The notes: generated by a model from the sequence alone, not told the origin. A DNA stretch of 64,000 nt from JACVRW01 sp963751105 (GCA_963751105.1 CAVVTG010000002.1:62001-126000); one strand, 5' to 3'. Counted from the first letter of the stretch, positions 8,507 through 18,403 are shown. Translations and numbers: made by a program.

Positions 8507-9928
8507 ATGCGGTCGTGGATCCCTTCCAGTGCTGGCCTTGACGCCCTGGGAGGCGACGCCGACAGCACTATGGAACTTGTCGCCGCAGAGAAGGGTTTTT
8601 CCTTCGCCGAGCCCTACGCCATCGGCCTGCTCTTTGGCGGGGTCGCGGTGCTGGCAGCTATCGGGGCTCTTTCCCATCAGCACGAGCGAGCCTTCTCGGC
8701 GAGCCTGATCTATCTCGGCCTGGGCGCCGGAAGCGCGGTCGTAGTCGAGCTTCTGAACATCGGTTGGCTCAATCCCATATCTGATGCGGAGTTTCTGGAG
8801 CGAGTGTGCGAGCTGGCGATCGTCATTGCCTTATTCGCCACCGGACTGAAGCTCGACCGCCCACTGACCTGGAGTTCGTGGTCGGGCATCGGACGGCTAC
8901 TCGTCGTGGCCATGCCGCTCACTATCGCGGCGGTCGCCCTCTTTGGCACCAGCGTCATGGGCCTCTCCCTCGGGGCGGCGCTGGTGCTAGGAGCCATTCT
9001 GGCGCCCACCGATCCCGTCCTTGCCGGAGACGTGGGCGTGGGCCCCCCGGGCGATGAGGATGAGCGCGAGCCGAACTTCTCGCTCACCGGGGAGGCCGGG
9101 CTCAACGACGGCCTCGCCTTTCCCTTCCTCTTCCTCGGTCTCTTCGTCGCGCAAGAGGGCGGAGCCGACTGGCTGAGCACGTGGCTGCTGGCTGACGTCC
9201 TCTATGCCGCGGGCGTGGGTATCGCGATCGGAGCTGTCGGCGGTTATCTGCTGTCAGCGGTCGCCGTTGGACTTCGAGAGCGTAACCTGCTCGAGCCGCA
9301 GCTCGATTCCTGGATGGCTATTCCCGCCGTGCTGCTCGTCTACGGTGCGGCGGAGATCGCCGGCGCGTATGGGTTTCTCGCCGCCTTTGCGGGTGGTGTC
9401 GGATTTCGCCACTACGAGCACGGACACGAGTACAACCGACGTGTTCACGATGGAGCCGAGACGGTTGAGAAGTTCGGGGAGCTAGCGGTCATCCTGCTCA
9501 TCGGCAGCATGCTGGGGACCGCCGGCCTCGCGGCGCCGGGCCTAACCGGCTGGCTTCTCGTGCCGACGCTGCTGTTGGTGATCCGGCCGGTCGCCGTCAC
9601 CACCTGTCTGGTCGGTTCCGGTCTGCCCGTGGCAGAGCGTGGCTTCATCGCCTGGTTCGGCGTGCGCGGAGTCGGCTCGCTCTACTATGCCGCCGTGGCG
9701 GTCGCTGCAGGCGTGCTGCCCGCCGCAGAGGCGGAGGTGGTCGTTTGGACGGCGCTCGCGTGTGTGATCGTCTCGATCGTCGTGCACGGCCTCAGTGCGA
9801 CCCCGCTGAGCCGTCGAATGAGCGCTGACCAGTTGTCTGCCGTCGGCCAGCACGAGGCATCGGCTAGGACCTCAGACGGCGACACTGCGTCGGCCAGTCT
9901 GCCAGCGTGCTCTCAAACTCGCCGCTGA
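8507..9928 (+). CDS. Cation:proton antiporter, CPA family (NhaP-like)
   Basis: A 473-residue polytopic protein with about twelve membrane spans. Recognisable exchanger motifs are ALFATGLKLDRPL, LGAILAPTDPVLAGDV, LTGEAGLNDGLAFPFLF (the acidic N-D site) and WFGVRGVGSLYYAA near the C-terminus. It exchanges Na+ or K+ for H+ across the membrane. Unlike its divergent neighbour it has no TrkA-C domain and ends in a hydrophilic tail. An internal ATG at 8570 may be the true start, as the first 21 residues are not hydrophobic and look unconserved. Confidence 0.85.
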   Translation: MRSWIPSSAGLDALGGDADSTMELVAAEKGFSFAEPYAIGLLFGGVAVLAAIGALSHQHERAFSASLIYLGLGAGSAVVVELLNIGWLNPISDAEFLERVCELAIVIALFATGLKLDRPLTWSSWSGIGRLLVVAMPLTIAAVALFGTSVMGLSLGAALVLGAILAPTDPVLAGDVGVGPPGDEDEREPNFSLTGEAGLNDGLAFPFLFLGLFVAQEGGADWLSTWLLADVLYAAGVGIAIGAVGGYLLSAVAVGLRERNLLEPQLDSWMAIPAVLLVYGAAEIAGAYGFLAAFAGGVGFRHYEHGHEYNRRVHDGAETVEKFGELAVILLIGSMLGTAGLAAPGLTGWLLVPTLLLVIRPVAVTTCLVGSGLPVAERGFIAWFGVRGVGSLYYAAVAVAAGVLPAAEAEVVVWTALACVIVSIVVHGLSATPLSRRMSADQLSAVGQHEASARTSDGDTASASLPACSQTRR

Positions 9929-9989
9929 GAGGCGTGCCACGAGCCGATATCGCTTCGGAGAGATAGTACGCCGGCCGGCGCAGCCGGGG

Positions 9990-10453
9990 TCAGCCGGCTT
10001 CGAGAAAGCGCTCGGCGATGCGGCGGAAGAAGTCTGAGCGGGTGATCACCCCGGTGACCTGGCCGTTGGCCACGACGGGGATGATGAGCACGCGGTGGTG
10101 GAGGAAAGTCTCGGCGATCTGGACGTCGGAGAAGTCTTCGCTGACGTCGACGTGGTCGGTGTTGAGGTGCTGGCCGACCGACTCGTCGCGGCAGCCGCTC
10201 GTCGCTCGATCGCTTCGTCGAGGCTGTTCTTGACGAAGCCGGCGTATTTGAGCACGCCAACGTAGCCGGGAAAGAGCGCGGCCATGAACTCTCGCTCGCC
10301 AAAGATGCCCTGCAATCGGCCGTCTGCGTCAACGACGGGCAGGGCGGGCAGACCGCTGTCGAGGATGGTCTTGACGGCGTGGGCGACCGTGTCGTCACGA
10401 CGCAGAACTGACGCTTCGCGCACGAGGTCGCGGCTGAGGCTGTTGGGACTCAT
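9990..10453 (-). pseudogene. CBS-domain pair protein, reading frame broken once
   Basis: The first CBS domain is intact from ATG 10453 (AVKTILDSGLPALPVVDADG, then FGEREFMAALFPGY). After SLDEAIERR the frame turns to Ser/Thr-rich sequence. The family continuation, from ESVGQHLNTDHVDV through LIIPVVANGQVTGVI to FFRRIAERFLEAG, is found in a different frame ending at TGA 9990. The slip lies near 10185-10205. The restored protein has about 153 residues with two CBS motifs, which sense adenine nucleotides and often regulate transporters. It follows the ArsB-type transporter by 7 bp, so a regulatory role for that carrier is likely. Confidence 0.75.
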
Positions 10454-10460
10454 GTTGAGC

Positions 10461-11718
10461 TCACAGGTAGCGGATGGCGATATAGGCGGTGGCCAAGAGC
10501 ATGGAGACGAGGGTGGCGGGCAGCCCGGCCTTGAGGAACTCTACGAAGCCGATCGGTTTGCCGGCGCGGGCGGCCATGCCAGAGGCCGCGACATTGGCGG
10601 CGGCGGCAATCAACGTGGCGTTGCCGCCGAAGCAGGCGCCGAGGGCAAGGGCCCACCAGTAGGCGTCGTCGCCGTCGTTGCCCTGCTGCAGTTGCTCCAC
10701 CACGGGGATCATGGTCGTGGTGAACGGGATGTTGTCGACGATCCCGGAGCCGATCGCCGAGACCCAGGCGATGCCGAGCAGCTCCGCGGTGCGGTCGCCG
10801 CCGGTGACTGAGGCGATCGCGTCCGCAACCTCGCCGATCGCACCGGTCTCCTCGAGGGCGCCCACCATCACGAACAGGGCGATGAAGAAGAACAGCGTTG
10901 GCCACTCGATCCCGGCGAGCGCTTCGGTGAGGGACTGGCGGGTTACCAGTAGCGCGGCCGTGGCGCCCGCCAATGCGACGGTGGCCGGCTCCAGACCGAG
11001 CGCCTTGTGTAGGAAGAACAGCACGATCGTGACCAGGAGCACGGGAAGGGTGCGGATGAGTTCGTCGCGGTTCTCGATCGAGCGGTCGGCGTCGAGCTCC
11101 ATTACCCGTCGGCGCGCCTCAGGAGCGATCTGCAGCCGAGGCCGGTAGGCCAGATACAGCAGTCCAATCACCACGACAAAGCGCACGGCGGCGATCGGAG
11201 CCAAGTTGCTGATGAAGGCCATGAAGGATCAGATCGGTGGCGCCGGCGATGATGATGTTGGGCGGATCGCCGATCAGCGTGGCGGTGCCGCCGATGTTCG
11301 ACGCGATCACCTCGATGATCACCAGCGGGATCGGATCGATATCGAGCGCGTCGGCGAGCAGGAACGTGATCGGCACCATCAGCAGCACCGTGGTGAGGTT
11401 GTCCAGGAAGGCCGACAGCACGGCCGTGGTCACCGCGAGCGAGGTCACCACCGCCAGTGGCCTGCCGCGCGAGACCTGTCCGGCGCGGATGGCCAGCCAG
11501 GTATAGACGCCGGTGGTCTCGGTCAGACGGACCAACACCATCATTCCGGCCAGCAGGCCGATCGTGTTGAAGTCGATCGACTCGATCGCCTGCTCCTGCT
11601 CGAGGGTCTGGGTGAGCAGCACGAGCACGGCGCCGAGCAGGGCGATCTTGGTGCGGTCAAAGCGCTCGCTGGCGATCAGCGCCAGCGCTCCCGCGAAGAT
11701 GACGATGGCCAGCGCCAT
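10461..11718 (-). pseudogene. ArsB/NhaD-type (ion transporter superfamily) membrane carrier, reading frame broken once
   Basis: The N-terminal half starts at ATG 11718 (MALAIVIFAGALALIASERF) and runs through DNLTTVLLMVPITFLLAD and NIGGTATLIGDPPNIIIAGATDLI. The C-terminal half resumes as MAFISNLAPIAAVRF and includes IVDNIPFTTTMIPVVEQL and GGNATLIAAAANVAA. Removing one base of the GG at 11226-11227 joins them as DLIFMAFISN. The restored carrier has about 419 residues and two inverted membrane repeats each with a helical hairpin, as in ArsB, NhaD and SLC13 transporters. Substrate may be Na+, arsenite or a dicarboxylate. No arsenic genes are nearby. Confidence 0.8.
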
Positions 11719-12035
11719 CAGAGCCGCAGGTCGTCCGAGGCGTCGACGAGTGCCACGGTCGGGCGCATTCCCACCAGGCGCAGGTCGCCCATCAGCTCCA
11801 TCCAGGTGACGTCGCCCGCCATCTGGCGGGCGGTATCCGGATCGTCGAAGTCGAGTTCCACCAGCCAGCCCCACTCCAGCGCTTGTCGGCGGGAGGCCAC
11901 CCCGAGCCGGCTGATGGCCGCGGAGCGCACGCCGCGCGCCCCCACCAGCGGACGGAGTTCGCCGCGCAGCCAGTCCTCGGCTTCCTGCAACCGGACGTGA
12001 TGGGGAGGGCGCACCATCATGATCAGACGGGCCAT
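11718..12035 (-). CDS. Small protein of unknown function, first gene of the transporter operon
   Basis: A 105-residue soluble protein with alternating strands and helices (ARLIMMVRPP, then a helix, then WGWLVELDFDD, then LMGDLRLVGMRPTVALVD). This pattern is compatible with a ferredoxin-like fold such as Dabb/EthD domains, but no diagnostic motif is visible. Its TGA stop overlaps the ATG of the ArsB-type carrier by one base, and the CBS gene follows, so the three form one operon. It could be a regulatory partner of the carrier. That role is inferred from context only. Confidence 0.6.
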   Translation of the reverse strand: MARLIMMVRPPHHVRLQEAEDWLRGELRPLVGARGVRSAAISRLGVASRRQALEWGWLVELDFDDPDTARQMAGDVTWMELMGDLRLVGMRPTVALVDASDDLRL

Positions 12036-12130
12036 GTGACGGAGGATCGCCAGCCGCGCCCGTTCTTCCTATGGGGGGTCGCCCCCACGCCAGGCCGGTA
12101 TCGGTACGGATGCCTGCTTTAGACGCCGCC

Positions 12131-12787
12131 TCAGGGGTCGACCAGGCCGCGGCGGATCGCGTAGCGCGTGAGCTCCACGCGATCCCGCATCCCGAGCTTG
12201 CCGAGCAGGTTCTCGCGGTGGCGGTCGACGGTCCGGCGCGCAATGCCCAGCTCGAGGGCGATCTGATCGCTCGTGTGAGCCTCGGCGATCAGCTTCAGGA
12301 TCTCCAGCTCGCGTGGCGTCAACGGGTCCTCTGGTACATCCTTGCCGCTGCGGGCGCGCAGGACGTGGTCACGGATCAGAGCCGTGACAGCGGCCGGGTA
12401 CAGGAAGGGCTCGCCGCGCATGGCGGCGCGGCACGCTTCGACCAGATCGCGGTCCGCAGCCGACTTGAGCACGTAGCCGCTTGCCCCCGCCTTCAGGGCC
12501 TCGAAGAGATATTGCTCGTCCTGGTGCATGGAGAGCATCAGCAGCCTGAGATCGGGTCGCCTGTTCGAAAGCTCACGCGCGGCCTGCAGGCCGGTCAGCC
12601 GCGGCATCGCCACGTCGAGAACCGCGAGATCTACCTCTGGCGCCCTGCCGGCCTCCACGGCCTGGGCGCCGTTGGAAGCCTCGGCCACGACACGCATGTC
12701 CGGCTGGGCGTCGAGGACCATGCGGAGGCCGCGGCGCACCATCACGTGATCGTCAGCAAGCAGGATGCGAATCGTCGCGGGACTCAC
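12131..12787 (-). CDS. Response regulator, NarL/LuxR family
   Basis: A 218-residue protein with an N-terminal receiver domain (acidic pocket in ILLADDH, phospho-acceptor Asp in LAVLDVAMPRLTG, conserved Lys in YVLKSAA) and a C-terminal LuxR helix-turn-helix (PLTPRELEILKLIAEAHTSDQIALELGI shortened here to its start and recognition helix). It is translationally coupled to the histidine kinase upstream by a GTGA overlap. Targets are not evident. The nearby ion-transport genes are candidates. Confidence 0.93.
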   Translation of the reverse strand: MSPATIRILLADDHVMVRRGLRMVLDAQPDMRVVAEASNGAQAVEAGRAPEVDLAVLDVAMPRLTGLQAARELSNRRPDLRLLMLSMHQDEQYLFEALKAGASGYVLKSAADRDLVEACRAAMRGEPFLYPAAVTALIRDHVLRARSGKDVPEDPLTPRELEILKLIAEAHTSDQIALELGIARRTVDRHRENLLGKLGMRDRVELTRYAIRRGLVDP

Positions 12788-13725
12788 CGTCCGCGCCTGA
12801 ACAACAGGCTGGTGCAGGTGCCTTCGCCGGGCAGCGACTCCACCACGAGCTGGGCGCCGACGAGCACCGCACGCTCGCGCATTCCTCTCAATCCCGCTCC
12901 CTCCACGGACTCGGCGGCATCGAAGCCTCGGCCGTCGTCAGTCAGCTCGAGGCGCGGAGCGGAGGCGCCTGCTCGGAGCGAGAGCCGGACCGTGGAGGCT
13001 CCCGCATGACGCGCGATGTTGGTCAGCGCCTCCTGGGCGACGCGATAGGCCACTACCTCCTCCTCCGGGGACAGGGCCTCGACCTTGTGTATGTCGCGTT
13101 CGACCGCCAGCTCGGTACGCCGCTCGAAATCGTTGACCAGAGATCGCAACGCCGCCGGCAGACCAAGATCGAGCGCCTCGGGACGGAGGCGCGCAGCGAT
13201 GTGCCTCACCTCTTCGAGCGCCGACCGGACCTCCTCGCGCACAGCCGAGAGCACGACCGCGTGCGCCTCCGTCCCGGCGGCATGCTCGATCTGCAGCATT
13301 GCCGCCGTCAGGGTCTGCCCCACCTCGTCGTGGAGGTCGCGGGCAATGCGTCGTCGCTCCGCCTCCTGAGCCGCCAGCGCCCGGCGCGCGCTGTCTCGCC
13401 GCTCGGTCTCGAGGCGCGCGATCATCTCGTTGAAGGCGTTGGTCAGCTCAATCACTTCCGGGTCGGCCTTGCCGGACGGCGCCCGGCCGCCCGGACGAAG
13501 CGGATCCACCGCGCGCATGAAGGCGGTCAGCCTTCGGAGCGGCTCGAACACTTGTCGCAGCAGCAGAAAGTTCAGGCTGATCAGGGTTCCCACCCCGGCC
13601 AGGAGAATGAGAGCCTCCGTGAGGGCAACGGGGAAGCTGACGGTTGCCGGGCTGACCACTAGTACCAGCACCGCGCCGACGAGCAACACCGCATTGAGCG
13701 CGAACACGCGCCAGAACAGGCTCAC
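12784..13725 (-). CDS. Sensor histidine kinase, NarL-partner type (HisKA_3)
   Basis: A 313-residue membrane kinase. Two hydrophobic segments at about residues 8-28 and 32-55 form the membrane anchor, with only a very short loop between them, so the stimulus may be intramembrane or cytosolic. A HAMP-like linker leads to the HisKA_3 dimerisation helix with the phospho-acceptor in RRIARDLHDEVGQTL, and a HATPase_c domain with EALTNIARHAGAS and LTDDGRGFD. It overlaps the response regulator gene by 4 bp, so the pair forms a complete two-component system. Confidence 0.92.
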   Translation of the reverse strand: MSLFWRVFALNAVLLVGAVLVLVVSPATVSFPVALTEALILLAGVGTLISLNFLLLRQVFEPLRRLTAFMRAVDPLRPGGRAPSGKADPEVIELTNAFNEMIARLETERRDSARRALAAQEAERRRIARDLHDEVGQTLTAAMLQIEHAAGTEAHAVVLSAVREEVRSALEEVRHIAARLRPEALDLGLPAALRSLVNDFERRTELAVERDIHKVEALSPEEEVVAYRVAQEALTNIARHAGASTVRLSLRAGASAPRLELTDDGRGFDAAESVEGAGLRGMRERAVLVGAQLVVESLPGEGTCTSLLFRRGR

Positions 13726-13816
13726 GCATGCAGCGTAGGAGACTGCGGACGGCTGCCCAGTGTCACTGCACCAAATGATTGGGTCTTGCCCGCGTCTGAC
13801 GGTTTTCCCGCGGGTG

Positions 13817-13845
13817 TTGACTCCATCCGGGACCGGGGTTAGGGT
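13817..13845 (+). promoter_or_regulatory. Predicted sigma-70-type promoter of the permease gene
   Basis: TTGACT at 13817-13822 and TAGGGT at 13840-13845 are separated by 17 bp, the ideal spacing for a housekeeping promoter. The predicted transcript would begin about 60 bp before the permease start at 13914, whose likely ribosome site is the GGGAAGG just upstream. Confidence 0.5.
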
Positions 13846-13913
13846 CGCCTCCGACCGGCAACGGTTGGGTTATCAGACCTTTGTGAGGCCTCAAGCAAGG
13901 GAAGGTTGCGCAC

Positions 13914-15518
13914 ATGGCGACTAGCGGCAGCACCGAACCCACCCGCGACACCAGCGGCACTGACGTCGGCGCCAGCGAGGACGAGCAGCGCCTCCAGGAG
14001 CTCGGCTACAAGCAGGAGCTCACGCGCGCGTGGTCGGGCTTCACCAACTTCGCGATCTCCTTCACGATCATCTCGGTGCTCGCCGGGACGTTCACCGACG
14101 TTCCCGTTCGCCTGGCAGAACGGCGGTCCGATCGCCGCCTCGATCGGCTGGCCGGTGCTGTGCGCCTTCGTGCTCATGGTCGCGGTGTCGATGGCCGAGC
14201 TGACCTCGAAATACCCCACGGCCGGCGGACCCTACTGGTGGGCACACGACCTCGGCGGCAAGGGCTGGAGCTGGATGACCGGCTGGTTCAACATCGTCGG
14301 CCTGGTCGGGATCGTCGCCTCGGTGGGCTACGGCGCGGCGCTGTTCCTCAACGAGCTGCTCGGCCTCTACGGCCTCAGCCTCTTCGGAGTCGACTTCGGC
14401 GACGACGTGCACATCCTCGCCGAGACGTGGCTCCTCTTCTTCCTGATCATCGTGCTCTACACGCTGGTCAACATCTTCGCCGACCGCGGGCTCGCCCTGA
14501 TGAACAACATCTCCGTGGGCTGGCACCTGCTCGGGCGTCGCGGTGATCCTCGCCGTCCTGATCGTCGTGCCCGACGACCACCAGAGCGCAAGTTTCGTCT
14601 TCGGCGAGCGGATCAACAACTCGGGACTCCACGACGGATCGACGGGCAACTTCGGCTTCTGGTTCCTGGTCCTGCCGATCGGATTCCTGCTGACGATGTA
14701 CACCCAGACCGGCTACGACGCCTCTGCGCACACGGCCGAGGAGACCCGGGGCGCGGCTATCACCGCCGCCCAGGGGGTCTGGCGCTCGGTCTTCTTCTCT
14801 GCCCTCATCGGCTGGTTCGTGCTGCTCGGCTTCCTGTTCGCCGCCAGCGACGTGGACGCTGTGAACGAGGGCGCCGGCACGGTCTTCGCGATCTTCGAGA
14901 GCTCGCTGGACACGTGGGCGGCGAAGCTCGTGATCCTGATCGCCACGATCGGGCAGATCTTCTGCGGCGCCGCCGGCCTGACCAGCGCCTCGCGGACCTG
15001 GTACGCCTTCTCACGCGACCGGGGCATGCCCGGCTGGAGCATCTTCCAGCGCGTCAACCGCGACCGGGTGCCCTTCAACGCGGTGATCGCGCGTCTCGTT
15101 CTTCTCCCTCGTGATCGCGATCCCGGCGATGTTCGGCGAGAACGACTACCCGTTCGCGTTCTTCGCGCTCACCGGCATCTGCACGGTCGGTCTCTACCTC
15201 GCGTACATCATCCCCGTGTACCTGCGGCTGAGGAAGGGCGACGACTTCGAGCCGGGCCCATGGAACCTGGGCTGGCGCTACAGGGTGGTCAACGTGCTCG
15301 CGATCATCTTCGTGATCGTCGTCGTGTATTCCCTGAACCTGCCCTACACGCCGACGGGCCTGCCCTGGAACGACGGCTTTGAAGTCAGCGTCGTCAACTA
15401 CACGCCGCTCGCGATCGTGTTGCCGCTCATCTTCGGCGTCTGGTACCTGATCTCCGCCAAGAACAAGTACCAGGGTCCGGTGCGGACGTTGGAGGAGGAC
15501 GAGGTCACGCGCGACTGA
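13914..15518 (+). pseudogene. APC-family amino acid/amine permease, reading frame broken three times
   Basis: Four frame segments together read as one permease of about 534 residues: start to VLAGTFT (about 14096), then TFPFAWQNGGPIAAS to ISVGWHLLG (about 14535), then VAVILAVLIV to VPFNAVIA (about 15090), then VSFFSLVIAIPA to the stop at 15518. Each junction is repaired by removing one base (near 14097, in GGG 14533-14535, near 15089-15092). The conserved GGPYWWAHDLGG and about twelve membrane spans place it in the APC superfamily, near GABA/amine permeases. It lies at the head of the gamma-glutamylation gene region and may import its substrate. Confidence 0.8.
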
Positions 15519-15550
15519 GCCCGCGCCTCAACGAAGCTCGGCTGCGGCGC

Positions 15551-16978
15551 TCACGAACGCTGCCAGGCCTCGTGCTCCGACGAGCGCCAGGCGTCGTCGC
15601 GCTGCGGCTCCACCGTGCGGTCCACGGGCAGCAGCTCGGCGGCCTCCTCCAGGCTGTCGAACACGCCGGCGCCCACGCCGGCCAGCACCGCGGCGCCCAG
15701 CACGGTGGCGTCGGCGCCGGCCGCCTCCACGGGCGCGCCGATCGTGTCGGCCTGCAGCTGAAGCAGCAGCGGCTCGTTGGTGAGCCCGCCGTCCACGCGC
15801 AGCGAGGCCACCTCCACGGTGTCGCGCATGGCGGTCACCACGTCGGCCACGCGCCACGCGATGCCCTCCAGCGCCGCCCGCGCGATCTGGTCGCGCGTCG
15901 TGCCGCCGTGGATGCCGGACAGCACCGCGCGGGCGTCGGGCTTCCACCAGGGCGCCCCGATTCCGGCCAGGCCGGGCAGCACGCGGGCGCCGCCACTGTC
16001 CTCGGCCTCTCGGGCCAGCTCGGCCAGGGCGGCGGGGCGTTCGGCTACGCCGAGCTCCCGGCACATCCACTCGAGCATCGCTCCGGCTGCGAACACGCCG
16101 CCGTCGATCGCGTACTCGGTCCGGCCGTCGATGCTCCAGGCCACGGTGGGAAGCAGGCCGCCCGCCGGCCGGGGCACCTCTTCGCCGGCATGGCCGAGGA
16201 CGAAGACGCCGGTGCCGTAGGTGGCCTTGACCCGACCCTGGACCACGCAGCCGGCTCCCGCCAGCGCCGCCTGCTGGTCCACCACCTGCGCGCGCAGAGG
16301 CAGCTCCACCGGCCATGACTCGTGGCTGAGCACACCGAGCTCGCCGGCAGTGTCGCGTACCGCGGGCAGCACCTCGGCGGGCACGCCGAAGAGCTCGCAT
16401 AGCCGGGGGCTGAAGCCCGGCTGGCCCAGGGCGTGCAGCTGCATCCGCGAGAGCGTGGAAGGTTCGGTGGCGAACCCCGCCCCCAGGCGGTCGCACAGGA
16501 ACGAGTCCACCGTGCCCATTCGCAGCGTTCCGGCCTCGCGCGCGCGGCCCACGGCCTCGTCGTTCTCGAGCAGCCAGGCGAGCTTGGCCGCGGAGAAGTA
16601 CGGATCGAAGGGCAGGCCGCTGAGCTCCTGGATCTCGGGCTCGTGCTCGGTCAGCCCGTCGAGCACCTGCTGAGAGCGCTTGTCCTGCCAGACGACGATG
16701 GGGCTGAGCGGGCTCCCGGTCTCGGCGTCCCAGGCGAGCACGGACTCGCCCTGGTGGTCCAGGCCGCAGACCACGTCGTCGTCCGGGGCCTCCTCGAGCA
16801 GCTCGGCGACGGCCTCAACGACCGCCGCCAGCACCTCCTCGCCGTCCTGCTCGACCCAGCCCGGCTGCGGATGGCGGTTCGTCTTGTCGCGCCGGGCCTC
16901 GCGGACCGGCTGGAGCTTCTCGTCGAACAGAGTGGCCTTGACGCCGGTGGTGCCCTCGTCGATGCCCAGGAGCAGCAT
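15551..16978 (-). CDS. FGGY-family carbohydrate kinase, glycerol-kinase-like
   Basis: A 475-residue two-domain ASKHA kinase. The ATP phosphate motif GIDEGTTGVKA opens the N-terminal FGGY domain. Residues LPFDPYFSAAKLAWLLEN and GTVDSFLCDRL resemble the glycerol kinase subgroup. The C-terminal domain carries ATYGTGVFVL, a G-A-P-W-W motif and VDGGLTNEPLLLQLQAD. The likely reaction is ATP-dependent phosphorylation of glycerol or a related polyol. It is transcribed towards the permease and away from the glutamine-synthetase-like gene, so it may or may not belong to the same pathway. No glpF or glpD is nearby. Confidence 0.82.
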   Translation of the reverse strand: MLLLGIDEGTTGVKATLFDEKLQPVREARRDKTNRHPQPGWVEQDGEEVLAAVVEAVAELLEEAPDDDVVCGLDHQGESVLAWDAETGSPLSPIVVWQDKRSQQVLDGLTEHEPEIQELSGLPFDPYFSAAKLAWLLENDEAVGRAREAGTLRMGTVDSFLCDRLGAGFATEPSTLSRMQLHALGQPGFSPRLCELFGVPAEVLPAVRDTAGELGVLSHESWPVELPLRAQVVDQQAALAGAGCVVQGRVKATYGTGVFVLGHAGEEVPRPAGGLLPTVAWSIDGRTEYAIDGGVFAAGAMLEWMCRELGVAERPAALAELAREAEDSGGARVLPGLAGIGAPWWKPDARAVLSGIHGGTTRDQIARAALEGIAWRVADVVTAMRDTVEVASLRVDGGLTNEPLLLQLQADTIGAPVEAAGADATVLGAAVLAGVGAGVFDSLEEAAELLPVDRTVEPQRDDAWRSSEHEAWQRS

Positions 16979-17074
16979 CCGCGTGTCCTACCACACCCGT
17001 GGTTGAGCGGGGCGGGGCGTTGCGGTTAGGCTGCGGCGAAAGGCCCGGTCAACCGACCTTATCTGCGAGGACAC

Positions 17075-18403
17075 ATGGATCTAGACGAGCTGCGCCAGGA
17101 CGCCGATAGCGGCGAGATCGACACCGTTCTTCTCGTGATCGCCGACATGGAGGGCCGCTTGCAGGGCAAGCGCCTGACCACCGGGCACTTCCTGGACGAG
17201 GTGGCCGAACACGGCGCCGAGGGCTGCAACTACCTGCTCGCCGTGGACGTGGACATGAACACAGTCGACGGCTACGCGATGTCCAGCTGGGAGCGCGGCT
17301 ACGGCGATTTCGTGATGACCCCGGACATGGACACGCTGCGCGGGGTGCCCTGGCACGACGGCACCGTCCTGCTGATGGCCGACCTGGGCTGGGAGGACGG
17401 CTCGGACGTGGTGGCCTCGCCCCGGCAGATCCTGCGGCGGCAGCTGGCACGCCTCGCCGAGCGCGGCTGGATCGCCACGGCGGGCACCGAGCTCGAGTTC
17501 ATGATCTTCAACGACAGCTACGAGGACGCCTGGCGCAAGGGCTACCGCGATCTCGATCCGGCCAACCTCTACAACGTGGACTACTCCATGCTCGGCACCG
17601 CGCGCGTGGAGCCGCTCATCCGTCGCATCCGCAATTCGATGGAGGGCGCCGGCATGAAGGTCGAGAACTCGAAGGGCGAGTGCAACTTCGGCCAGCACGA
17701 GATCAACTTCCACTACAACGACGCCCTGAGCACGGCTGACGATCACGTGATCTACAAGACCGGCGCCAAGGAGATCGCCGCTCAGGAGGGCGTCTCGATC
17801 TCCTTCATGGCCAAGTACGACGAGCGCGAGGGCAACTCGTGCCACATCCATTGCTCGCTGGCCAAGGAGGGCGGGGGCAACGTGTTCGCCGACGATCAGC
17901 AGCTGTTCGACCGCTTCGTGGCCGGCCAGCTCGCCTGCCTGCGCGAGCTCACGCTGTTCTTCGCGCCCAACGTGAACTCCTACAAGCGCTTCGTGCACGG
18001 CTCCTTTGCTCCCACCGCCGTGGCCTGGGGCAAGGACAACCGCACATGCTCGATGCGCGTGGTGGGCCACGGGCAGGGGCTGCGTGTGGAGAACCGGCTG
18101 CCCGGCGCCGACGTGAACCCCTACCTTGCGCTGGCCGCCATGATCGCGGCCGGGCTGCACGGCATCGACAACGAGCTCGAGCTCGAGCCGGCCTTCGAGG
18201 GCAACGCCTACGACTCCGACAAGGAACGGGTGCCGCACACGCTCTACGCCGCGCGTGACCTGTTCGCCGAGTCGGCGGTCGCGCGCGAGGCCTTCGGCCA
18301 GGACGTGGTCGATCACTACCTCAACCGCGCTCACATCGAGCTCGACGCCTTCGAGGCGGCGGTCACCGACTGGGAGAAGTTCCGCGGGTTCGAACGCCTC
18401 TGA
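17075..18403 (+). CDS. Glutamine synthetase-like gamma-glutamyl amine ligase (PuuA/GlnA3/GlnA4-like)
   Basis: A 442-residue protein with the glutamine synthetase catalytic fold. Visible motifs are GTELEFMIF (metal Glu), KGECNFGQHEINF, GNSCHIHCSL (His pair) and ENRLPGADVNPYLALAA. The segment AWGKDNRTCSMRVVG matches gamma-glutamylpolyamine or ethanolamine ligases better than true GlnA. Such enzymes join glutamate to an amine using ATP. The stop overlaps the ATG of the PuuD-type hydrolase by one base, which strongly supports a gamma-glutamylation pathway. The amine is not decided by sequence alone. Confidence 0.88.
   Translation: MDLDELRQDADSGEIDTVLLVIADMEGRLQGKRLTTGHFLDEVAEHGAEGCNYLLAVDVDMNTVDGYAMSSWERGYGDFVMTPDMDTLRGVPWHDGTVLLMADLGWEDGSDVVASPRQILRRQLARLAERGWIATAGTELEFMIFNDSYEDAWRKGYRDLDPANLYNVDYSMLGTARVEPLIRRIRNSMEGAGMKVENSKGECNFGQHEINFHYNDALSTADDHVIYKTGAKEIAAQEGVSISFMAKYDEREGNSCHIHCSLAKEGGGNVFADDQQLFDRFVAGQLACLRELTLFFAPNVNSYKRFVHGSFAPTAVAWGKDNRTCSMRVVGHGQGLRVENRLPGADVNPYLALAAMIAAGLHGIDNELELEPAFEGNAYDSDKERVPHTLYAARDLFAESAVAREAFGQDVVDHYLNRAHIELDAFEAAVTDWEKFRGFERL

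Noticed and set aside
6688..15518. Programmed ribosomal frameshifting in the broken transport genes
   Set aside because: The breaks occur in unrelated families, without slippery heptamers or downstream structures in common. Read error is simpler.
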